DNA from: Cyanobacteria bacterium HKST-UBA02
Lineage (GTDB): Bacteria; Cyanobacteriota; Vampirovibrionia; Obscuribacterales; Obscuribacteraceae
NCBI GenBank assembly: GCA_020431945.1
Contig: JAGQHH010000044.1
Coordinates: 1 to 23,657 of the forward strand
Length of the DNA: 23,657 bases
Direction: 5' to 3'
Position 1 is the first letter of the stretch; each line of letters starts with the position of its first letter. The notes beneath the pieces are model-generated. The model searched no databases, was not told the DNA's origin, and saw only the letters and a list, made by a program, of their open reading frames with translations. The position numbers were made by a program, and so were the translations under genes. This document shows positions 16,147-22,488 of the stretch, one piece after another.

Positions 16147-17541
16147 ATGAAACCAAATTGTTTGTTCAAGGCGAAAGCTCCGGCTATCGCCGTCAGTCTG
16201 CTCGCGACGATATCCCTTTTCCAGCTCGGCATTGCATGTCCGGCTGTCGCCGCTGTGGATACCGCAGCCATCACTACCGCCCTGGAGGACGGCAATGTTT
16301 TCGCTTCCGGTATCCGTGTATCGGTGAGACTGAACGGGGACGAAGCGACAATCTCGACCTATAGAAGCAGCCAGGCGAATGACGACGACTGTCGTATCGA
16401 GGCTGTCCTTGCCGCGAAAACAGTTATCGATCTTGCGCCGGACGACATCTACCGTGTGGTCGTCTATTTCTACGAGCCCAATCTCTCTTCCTACAAACAG
16501 GTCAGGATCACTCGAGGCGATGTGAAGTCCTTCGCCAGCGGCGAGACCAGCAAGGAAGAGCTGCTCAAGTCCCTGCGCATCAAATCCGGCTCGATGTCCG
16601 ATGCCGGCGAGAATGTCGCCAGCTATCTCAACGCTTCCCGCCGTGTCGCCTCCGCCCAGAAAAAGATCCGTACCCGCATCAAAGGGCAGGATATCGAGAT
16701 CCTCTGCCAGATGGACGGCTGGGTCACCGACGACGACTGCAAGCTCGAAGCCATGCGCATCGCCCAGCAGGCTTTGAAAGCAGCCCGGGGTTACAAACGA
16801 GTGCGGATTATCTTCACCGATCCCAGAGGCGGAGTGAAAGACCGTTATGTCGAGCTGCCGGAAGACGTCCTCAAACAACTTGCCGGCAATCTCGAAGGAC
16901 TTCTGGCAGCGGTCCCCCTCAGCAATGACGCCTCGAGATGGCTACCCAGCGACCGGGTTAACTACCAGAAGCTCGATATCAAAAGGCTGAAGCTCCTTCC
17001 CGGACCGCTCAAAAAAGAGCGGGATGATGCCCTTGCCCGGCTCCGGGAGCTGGCTTCCGCCGGAGTCGGCATGGAGCCTTTTCTCGACGCCCTCTACGCC
17101 ATCGAGGATCGGGTGGCGGAAGGCAAGACCGATGAAGCTCAAGAGCTTCTCGCCACCCTGGGCAAAAATATCGACGAGCAGGAGGAGAGCTCCCGCATAG
17201 CCCGGGACTACAAGCCCAGCAAAGACGAAAAAGATGGAAAGAATGCTTCGGGAAAGCCCGAAAGCAGCAAGGATAAAGCAAAGACCGAAGTCAGCGACGA
17301 CGGCACCATGGACAATCCTGAGATTCGCAGCAAGATCCTGGCCAATCCCAAGCTGGCCTACAATTACTGGCGCATGCGATACACCAAGAAAGACCACGGT
17401 CCGGAGGATTTCCCCAATTACCTGAAGCTCCTCAAGGTCTTTGTCACCACACTCGTCCAGGCCAACCGGGCATCCGAGGCATCCCCCTACCAGAGCGAGG
17501 TGGAGACGATCAGGAAGAAGCATCCGGAATGGAAGATCTGA
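16147..17541 (+). CDS. Hypothetical secreted protein with duplicated domain
   Basis: 464 aa with a Sec signal peptide (basic start, hydrophobic core AIAVSLLATISLFQLGIA, probable cleavage after PAVA near residue 35). The Cys at 31 lacks a proper lipobox. The mature part contains one domain twice (about 42-132 and 160-248). Both copies share an N-terminal strand, DDDC..EA...A (79-86 and 195-202), a helix, Y..V...F..P and a closing strand ending in D.....A.G. A helical region follows, then a Lys/Ser/Asp-rich linker (about 355-390) and a helical C-terminus. I do not recognise the family. The start is uncertain: a TTG at 16138 is three codons upstream and neither has a strong ribosome-binding site. 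Confidence 0.75.
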   Translation: MKPNCLFKAKAPAIAVSLLATISLFQLGIACPAVAAVDTAAITTALEDGNVFASGIRVSVRLNGDEATISTYRSSQANDDDCRIEAVLAAKTVIDLAPDDIYRVVVYFYEPNLSSYKQVRITRGDVKSFASGETSKEELLKSLRIKSGSMSDAGENVASYLNASRRVASAQKKIRTRIKGQDIEILCQMDGWVTDDDCKLEAMRIAQQALKAARGYKRVRIIFTDPRGGVKDRYVELPEDVLKQLAGNLEGLLAAVPLSNDASRWLPSDRVNYQKLDIKRLKLLPGPLKKERDDALARLRELASAGVGMEPFLDALYAIEDRVAEGKTDEAQELLATLGKNIDEQEESSRIARDYKPSKDEKDGKNASGKPESSKDKAKTEVSDDGTMDNPEIRSKILANPKLAYNYWRMRYTKKDHGPEDFPNYLKLLKVFVTTLVQANRASEASPYQSEVETIRKKHPEWKI

Positions 17542-17578
17542 GCCGGGGTGCCCACTTACTCACTTCGTATTATTCACA

Positions 17579-17607
17579 TTGACAGAGCCCCCGGGGATGG
17601 GGATATT
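17579..17607 (+). promoter_or_regulatory. Sigma70-like promoter for the 381-aa hypothetical gene
   Basis: TTGACA (17579-17584), a 17-bp spacer, then GATATT (17602-17607, four of six matches to TATAAT). Transcription would begin about 20 bases before the ATG at 17636. This supports that start over the longer readings, and separates this gene's expression from the secreted-protein gene upstream. Confidence 0.45.
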
Positions 17608-17635
17608 GGAACAAAGCGCCAGCACGGAGCCGATC

Positions 17636-18781
17636 ATGGGCGACAGCCTGTTCCAGTTCTTGAAAGACAACGACCCGGGAGCCTCCTCAGGAGAGGGCAT
17701 CCGCATGGCCCAGGACCGCCGGACCGGACGGAGTGTCGCCGACGAGATTCTTGGAGTCGAAAGACGTCTGGGCAGCCCACCTCAGCCCGTAAAACCCAAC
17801 GACGGGCATGAAGTGATTCCTTCCCAGGCCGAGAGACAGGGTCCGGCGCGGACCATCGATGCCAATGTAGAAGTGGATTTCCGAAATATCGAGGGGACTC
17901 ACGAGAACCTCAACGCCCTGTTCTATGACAAGATCACTATCAACAACCTCCCGAAAGACGTCCGTATCTCCCACTGGGCAGACGATTCGGGACACTTCTT
18001 CTTTTTCAAGCCGGCCCAGGGCGTAGCCAGCACCGACAAAGGCACCTATTTCGAGCTTGCCGATGGCACCCATGTCCCGAAAGGACACTTCTACTATTCG
18101 CCTTACGCTACCAAGCTCACCGTCCCCGACCGCCCGGGCGTTCCCGGAGGAACCCAGGATCTCAACGAGCAACGCAAACTGGTCGACGACGCCTACCAGA
18201 AAGCCAACGGTCATCCTCATAAAGCCTACGAGGCCTATGAGCGCAACTACCATAACTTCGCCAGCCTCACCCGGGGCGGCGACCCGATCACCTATATGCG
18301 CAATGTCGCTGGTATGGGAGAGTCGGCCCTCAATCAGCAGACTCAAATGCTGGAGCAACTGGCGAAGAACTCCAATAATCCTTATTTCAAGATTTATCTG
18401 GCCGATATGTATGTCGCCCAGGCAATGCTTCCGATAATCAAGCCCCTGACCAGCGGCCAGGGATTCGGGATGAACAGCCCGGATATGATAAAGCTGAACA
18501 ACCCCGAGACCATCCGCAAGCTCGATCAGGCAATCGAAGTGCTCCAGTCTGTTAGAGATACGAGCAATGGCACCCTGCAGAGCCAGGGAATGCGAACCAG
18601 ACCCAATGTCGTTCTGCCCCTGGCGCCTTTCGCCGAGAGAAACAGCCGGGATGGCTTCTACTATTACTGGGGAGGCAGCTACGACCAGGCGGCACACCGG
18701 GAGCTTCAGGTGGAAATGCTCAAAAACCTGATCAAAATCATGCCTGTCCTGGAGCTACCGCCGATACAGCCGCCTAAATAG
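17636..18781 (+). CDS. Hypothetical protein, no recognised family
   Basis: 381 aa without a signal peptide or membrane helix. Residues 1-80 are polar and probably disordered. Residues about 84-170 look like a beta-rich domain with many aromatic positions (NALFYDKITINNLP, ISHWADDSGHFFFFKP, GHFYYSPYATKL). Residues about 185-320 are mainly helical, and the C-terminus ends in a proline-rich tail, LELPPIQPPK. No catalytic motif stands out. The start at 17636 is chosen because GGAG lies six bases upstream and a promoter lies in front; ATG 17597 or 17441 would put the promoter inside the gene. It follows the secreted protein with a 94-bp gap and precedes the degenerate GGDEF gene. Confidence 0.75.
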   Translation: MGDSLFQFLKDNDPGASSGEGIRMAQDRRTGRSVADEILGVERRLGSPPQPVKPNDGHEVIPSQAERQGPARTIDANVEVDFRNIEGTHENLNALFYDKITINNLPKDVRISHWADDSGHFFFFKPAQGVASTDKGTYFELADGTHVPKGHFYYSPYATKLTVPDRPGVPGGTQDLNEQRKLVDDAYQKANGHPHKAYEAYERNYHNFASLTRGGDPITYMRNVAGMGESALNQQTQMLEQLAKNSNNPYFKIYLADMYVAQAMLPIIKPLTSGQGFGMNSPDMIKLNNPETIRKLDQAIEVLQSVRDTSNGTLQSQGMRTRPNVVLPLAPFAERNSRDGFYYYWGGSYDQAAHRELQVEMLKNLIKIMPVLELPPIQPPK

Positions 18782-18889
18782 ACTTATAAATGCGCTGAGC
18801 CGGGAGCGAAATATATTACTATAGAAGCTGTAGCCTCTAATGATATAGTCAGAGGTGTCAGACTGCTTACGCCCAGTATCCGGTGAGTT

Positions 18890-19579
18890 ATGAGCCCCGC
18901 ACAAGACGACGAAGCCTTATTCGGTAGAGAATCACTCTTTCGCCAGAAGCTGCACAAGCTGCGCTCGCAGTGGTCAGACAGCAGCAGCACCGGCGCCCGC
19001 AAGACCACCGAAGAGATTCGCGGTCATACATACCTGAGCGGCGCCGAAGAGTCCATGCGCGGCAAGGACACCACCGAGATGGAGCGCCTCGCTCTCCTGG
19101 ACTCGGTTACCGGTCTCTACAACCAGCAAGCCATTACCAAGATCCTGCGTACCGAAGTGAAGCGAGCCAAGCGCTATAAACGCCCGGTGGCAGTGATATT
19201 CGTCGAGCCGGACCAGTTCGACGAGATCTCGAGCAGGGGAGGCAATCTCGCCGCCGAGGCCATGCTCCGGGGTCTTTCCGAGATGCTTCTCAAGACCTTC
19301 CGGGACGTCGACGTGCCGGCCCGGTTCACCGCTACTCGCTTCATGGTGGTCTGCCCCGAGACCAATGCCCATGGCGCGGCAATCATCTCGGAGCGCTTGC
19401 GAGAGCGAGTCGCCAACGAATATATGATCGAGATCGACCAGAACTGGTATGTCACAGTGAGCGTCAGTTACGCAGCCTTTCCCAAGCACGCCCTGAGCGT
19501 CGAAGAGCTCCTGGAGCGCAGCGAGCAGGCTCTGGTGCGAGCCCAGGCGGCAGGCGGGGATCGCTGCGAGCCGGCCTGA
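18890..19579 (+). CDS. Degenerate GGDEF-domain protein (catalytic motif lost)
   Basis: 229 aa. After a polar N-terminus (1-60) a GGDEF-type fold is clear: DSVTGLYNQQAI (71-82) is the usual D.LTGL.NR start, followed by KRYKRPVAVIFVEPDQFDEIS, where the normal D.D metal motif has become E-P-D, and YVTVSVSYAAFP near the end. The active-site loop that should read GGDEF is TATRF (147-151), so diguanylate cyclase activity is not expected. It may bind GTP or a partner, or have become structural. GGTGA lies three bases before the ATG. Its stop is one base from the dxr ATG, so the two are probably co-translated, which looks like an operon position rather than a metabolic link. Confidence 0.82.
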   Translation: MSPAQDDEALFGRESLFRQKLHKLRSQWSDSSSTGARKTTEEIRGHTYLSGAEESMRGKDTTEMERLALLDSVTGLYNQQAITKILRTEVKRAKRYKRPVAVIFVEPDQFDEISSRGGNLAAEAMLRGLSEMLLKTFRDVDVPARFTATRFMVVCPETNAHGAAIISERLRERVANEYMIEIDQNWYVTVSVSYAAFPKHALSVEELLERSEQALVRAQAAGGDRCEPA

Positions 19580-19580
19580 G

Positions 19581-20762
19581 ATGAAGCGGATCACTTTACT
19601 GGGCTCCACCGGCTCAATCGGTCGGCAGACCCTGGACATTGCCAGGCATCACCGCGACAGCCTGGAAGTGGTTGGACTGGCCTCCGGGGCATCGTCCCTG
19701 CCGGAGCTGGCGGAACAGGTCCTCGAGTTCGCACCGCAAGTGGTGTCAGTTCCTCACAAAGAAGCTGCTCAGGATCTGGCCGACCTTCTCCGGACAAAAG
19801 GCTCGGAATATAGAGGTCGCATCACAAGCGGCGATGACGGGCTCGTCGAGGTCGCCACCATATCCGATGCCGACACCGTGGTCACCGGGGTAGTCGGTTT
19901 TCTCGGAGTGCGCCCGACCCTGGAGGCGATCAAGCTCGGCAAGACCATCGCCCTGGCCAACAAGGAGACCATGGTAGCAGCCGGACCGGTGATCGTACCG
20001 GCACTGAAGCGCTACGGCAGCACCATCGTTCCGGTGGACAGCGAGCACTCGGCGATATTCCAGTCGCTTTCCGGTTACGGGATCGAGGACGTGGAATCGA
20101 TCTGGCTGACCGGCTCTGGCGGTCCTTTCCGCACCTGGTCCATGGAGGCGATCGAGAATGCCACTATAGACGATGCGCTCAAACATCCCAACTGGTCCAT
20201 GGGACCGAAGATCACCATCGATTCGGCAACCATGATGAATAAAGGGCTAGAGATCATCGAAGCACGCTGGCTTTTCGATATAGCCCCGGAGAAAATCGAA
20301 GTTCTCATCCATCCCCAGTCCATCCTGCACTCGGCGGTGCAGTTCGTGGACGGCTCGGTGGTAGGGCAACTGGGGGTGCCTGACATGCGCCTGCCGATTC
20401 ATTACGCTCTCTTCTACCCGGACCGGGTCCCTTCCGCCAGGGTACCCAGGCTCAACCTCATGGATCTGGGCAGCCTTACTTTCGAGCACCCTGATTACCA
20501 GAAGTTTCCCTGTTTGAGGCTGGCCCGGGAGGTGGCAGGCGGGCAAGACACCCTCGCCTGCGTGCTCAACGCCGCTAACGAGGTGGTGGTCGAGGCATTT
20601 CTGAAAGGAAAGTTAGCCTTTTCTGCCATCGCCAACCACATAGAACGTGTCCTGGAGCTTCACAAGCCCACCAAAGATCCGGCACTTGACGATATACTTG
20701 AAGCTGATCACTGGGCCAGGCAGACGGCAGCCTCCTTGCTGGAGGGCGCCCTCAAGCTCTAG
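19581..20762 (+). CDS. dxr: 1-deoxy-D-xylulose 5-phosphate reductoisomerase
   Basis: 393 aa, full length. Dxr converts DXP to 2-C-methyl-D-erythritol 4-phosphate with NADPH, the committed step of the MEP isoprenoid pathway, in the cytoplasm. The NADPH loop GSTGSIGRQTLD is at the N-terminus. ALANKETMVAAG, PVDSEHSAIFQ (metal ligands Asp and Glu), LTGSGGPFR, HPNWSMGPKITIDSATMMNKGLE and HPQSILHSAVQF (active-site histidine) are all intact, as is the VLNAANEV block in the C-terminal helical domain. Here it is not next to other MEP genes. It follows the degenerate GGDEF gene by one base and precedes upp by 38 bp. Confidence 0.97.
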   Translation: MKRITLLGSTGSIGRQTLDIARHHRDSLEVVGLASGASSLPELAEQVLEFAPQVVSVPHKEAAQDLADLLRTKGSEYRGRITSGDDGLVEVATISDADTVVTGVVGFLGVRPTLEAIKLGKTIALANKETMVAAGPVIVPALKRYGSTIVPVDSEHSAIFQSLSGYGIEDVESIWLTGSGGPFRTWSMEAIENATIDDALKHPNWSMGPKITIDSATMMNKGLEIIEARWLFDIAPEKIEVLIHPQSILHSAVQFVDGSVVGQLGVPDMRLPIHYALFYPDRVPSARVPRLNLMDLGSLTFEHPDYQKFPCLRLAREVAGGQDTLACVLNAANEVVVEAFLKGKLAFSAIANHIERVLELHKPTKDPALDDILEADHWARQTAASLLEGALKL

Positions 20763-20800
20763 CCCGGGCTGAACCGGTTGAGAGCGGAGGAATTCTCAAA

Positions 20801-21439
20801 ATGATCGAGACAGGCACAAGGGTGAAAATCGTCGATCACCCACTGGCACAACAAACTCTGACGCGCCTGCGCGACCTCCAGACGCCCAGCCACGAGTTTC
20901 GCCGACTGGCGGGTAGACTGAGCAAGTTTCTGGTCTACGAGGCGATGGCCGACCTGAAGTCCAGAGAAGTCGGAGTCGAGACTCCGGTCGGACCCGGAAA
21001 AGGCGTGGCTCTGACTGACTACATCATCCTGGCACCGGTCCTGAGAGCCGGTCTGGTCCTCTCCGAAGCGGCTCAGGACCTCTTCCCCAATGTCCGCATC
21101 TATCATGTCGGTCTCAAACGTGACGAAGAGACCCTGGAAGCCAAGTCCTATTACGCCAAGCTTCCCGAGTCCCTGCCTCCGGATTGCCGGGTCTTCGTCC
21201 TCGACCCCATGCTCGCCACCGGCGGCTCTGCCGTAGCGGCGATCTCGCTGTTCGACAAGCTGGACGTCAAGACTATCGACCTGGTCAGCTTCGTGGCCGC
21301 CCCGGAAGGCATCAAGCGGGTGCACAAAGATTTCCCCAACGTCTCCATCACCACCGCCTCGGTGGACGACCACCTGAACGAGCACGGTTATATCGTGCCT
21401 GGTCTGGGAGACGCCGGGGACAGGATCTTCGGAACCTGA
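20801..21439 (+). CDS. upp: Uracil phosphoribosyltransferase
   Basis: 212 aa. Upp salvages uracil to UMP using PRPP. The PRPP-binding loop is VFVLDPMLATGGSA, the uracil-binding C-terminal segment reads HGYIVPGLGDAGDRIFGT, and LAPVLRAGLVLSEA plus VGLKRDEETLEAKSYYAKLP are typical of the family. GGAGGAA lies about nine bases before the ATG. It follows dxr by 38 bp on the same strand and is convergent with the dodecin gene, whose stop is 12 bp away. No obvious terminator hairpin lies between them. Confidence 0.97.
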   Translation: MIETGTRVKIVDHPLAQQTLTRLRDLQTPSHEFRRLAGRLSKFLVYEAMADLKSREVGVETPVGPGKGVALTDYIILAPVLRAGLVLSEAAQDLFPNVRIYHVGLKRDEETLEAKSYYAKLPESLPPDCRVFVLDPMLATGGSAVAAISLFDKLDVKTIDLVSFVAAPEGIKRVHKDFPNVSITTASVDDHLNEHGYIVPGLGDAGDRIFGT

Positions 21440-21451
21440 GCAATCGTATAA

Positions 21452-21655
21452 TCAGCCTTCTAGCTTGAATCCGACTTTCATGGTCACCTGATACTCGGTT
21501 ATCTGGCCGTCTTTGATTTTGCCGCGCATAGCCGTGGTCTCGAACCACTTGAGGTCTCGAAGAGTCTTGGAGGCTCTTTGAACAGCGTTGCTTGCAGCAT
21601 CGGCGAAGCTCTTGGTGGAGACACCCACGATCTCGGTCATTTTGTACACGGACAT
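21452..21655 (-). CDS. Dodecin (flavin-binding)
   Basis: 67 aa, the standard dodecin length. Dodecins form hollow dodecamers that store flavins such as riboflavin or FMN and limit their reactivity. The sequence shows the opening VYKMTEIVGVSTKSFADAA, the flavin-stacking Trp in DLKWFE, and the closing EYQVTMKVGFKLEG. The ATG at 21655 has AGAGGAG upstream. A longer reading to 21745 adds 30 unrelated residues and was rejected. It is convergent with upp and divergent from the RHH-like regulator, whose operator could also affect it. Confidence 0.93.
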   Translation of the reverse strand: MSVYKMTEIVGVSTKSFADAASNAVQRASKTLRDLKWFETTAMRGKIKDGQITEYQVTMKVGFKLEG

Positions 21656-21752
21656 TCTCGATCTCCTCTGGTAAAAAGCATCGGTCGATCTTACCGCAAC
21701 CGGATGGGGCAGGCACAATGCCCGCCGCCGTGGCGTTTTCGCCAAAAACCAC

Positions 21753-21789
21753 TTGACATGCCAGTACGGATACTGGCATACTGGTATGC
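21753..21789 (+). promoter_or_regulatory. Promoter with overlapping palindromic operator upstream of the RHH-like gene
   Basis: TTGACA (21753-21758) is followed 18 bp later by CATACT (21777-21782). Filling the spacer and -10 are a perfect palindrome, TGCCAGTA-CGGA-TACTGGCA (21759-21778), and a second, GCATAC-TG-GTATGC (21776-21789). The 8-bp unit TACTGG(C/T)A occurs twice in tandem (21771-21786) and once inverted. Tandem 8-bp boxes are the kind of site bound by ribbon-helix-helix proteins such as MetJ, so autorepression by the downstream gene is a direct hypothesis. The transcript would begin about ten bases before the ATG. Confidence 0.65.
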
Positions 21790-21801
21790 AACCCCTCCCC
21801 T

Positions 21802-22425
21802 ATGGAAACCCTCGCCGTGAAAGCCAAAGAGCGCCAGATTACCTTTTATGCCGACCCCGATGTATTTGAATGGCTGAAATCCCAGAGTAGCGTTACCCGA
21901 ACTATCAATCATCTCCTTCGACAGGCCATGAACAGAGAAGCCTCCACCGAAGAAGGCGACGGTCTCGCCCCGCCCTTCGCCACCAGAGCCGGCGCCGGTC
22001 TCCGCGATTCGCCCATCGACCGGGTGGTCACCGAGCTGGAAGAGATCCAGCAAGCAATCCTTCTCTCCTATGACCGGCAGCAAGCCATGATTGGAGCCCT
22101 TCGCACCCATCAGAAGCTCTTCGAGAAATCAGCTTCTTTCTACCGCGAGATCGGGCGGATACGCGACGAGAAGCGCGCCCGAGCCCAGGTCGAAGAAGTA
22201 GTATCGAGCTATGATGCGCTTCTGGAGAATTCCCATGACTCGATAATGCATATCATCGCCTCCTCCGAGCATGATCTCGAGTCTCTGGAGCGAAGCTCGA
22301 TTTTCAAGCAGAAGCTCATCGCAGCGGTCAAGACCGACGACTTCGAGGACCGGGATGTCGAGGCCCCGGCCCGCAGCTTCAAGCCAAAGTTTGCAAGAGG
22401 CAGCGACCAATCGCATCAAGTCTGA
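21802..22425 (+). CDS. Ribbon-helix-helix-like regulator with long helical C-terminus
   Basis: 207 aa. Residues about 10-45 fit a ribbon-helix-helix (CopG/MetJ-like) unit: a short strand ERQITFYAD, helix PDVFEWLKSQ, a turn, then helix VTRTINHLLRQAM. A Gly/Pro/Ala linker (48-70) is followed by long, charged helices (about 70-180) likely to form a coiled coil or oligomerisation domain, and a basic tail. Such proteins bind DNA as dimers through the strand. The operator-like repeats over its own promoter support a DNA-binding role. The ATG at 21802 has no good ribosome-binding site; a GTG at 21817 (residue 6) is an alternative start. It precedes the pseudokinase gene by 63 bp. Confidence 0.65.
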   Translation: METLAVKAKERQITFYADPDVFEWLKSQSSVTRTINHLLRQAMNREASTEEGDGLAPPFATRAGAGLRDSPIDRVVTELEEIQQAILLSYDRQQAMIGALRTHQKLFEKSASFYREIGRIRDEKRARAQVEEVVSSYDALLENSHDSIMHIIASSEHDLESLERSSIFKQKLIAAVKTDDFEDRDVEAPARSFKPKFARGSDQSHQV

Positions 22426-22432
22426 GAGGCGC

Positions 22433-22486
22433 AATCTCGATCCGGCGATAATATAATTAGCTGTGTCATTATCGCCTCTCGAGATT
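22433..22486. repeat. Long imperfect inverted repeat directly before the pseudokinase gene
   Basis: Outer arms AATCTCGA (22433-22440) and TCGAGATT (22479-22486), inner arms GGCGATAAT (22444-22452) and ATTATCGCC (22468-22476), with only a 3/2-base interior mismatch and a 15-base loop. That is 17 paired positions ending two bases before the ATG. TATAAT at 22452-22457 lies at the loop edge, without a good -35. No T tract follows, so a classical terminator is unlikely. It could be an operator, a translational control hairpin, or both. Confidence 0.6.
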
Positions 22487-22488
22487 AG

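Noticed and set aside
16072..16878. 268-aa minus-strand open frame opposite the secreted protein gene
   Set aside because: The plus strand frame has a signal peptide and an internal domain duplication; the minus frame has neither and overlaps it almost fully.
17687..18697. 336-aa minus-strand open frame opposite the 381-aa hypothetical gene
   Set aside because: The plus strand has a promoter, a ribosome-binding site and a coherent protein; the reverse frame looks like a composition shadow.
18848..18862. Two GTCAGA words 9 bp apart upstream of the degenerate GGDEF gene
   Set aside because: Too short and with too little context to claim a regulator site.
21731..21744. TGGCG-TTTT-CGCCA stem in the dodecin/RHH gap as a terminator
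   Set aside because: The A/T run lies on the wrong side for either strand to form a U tract after the stem, and both neighbouring genes start, not end, here.
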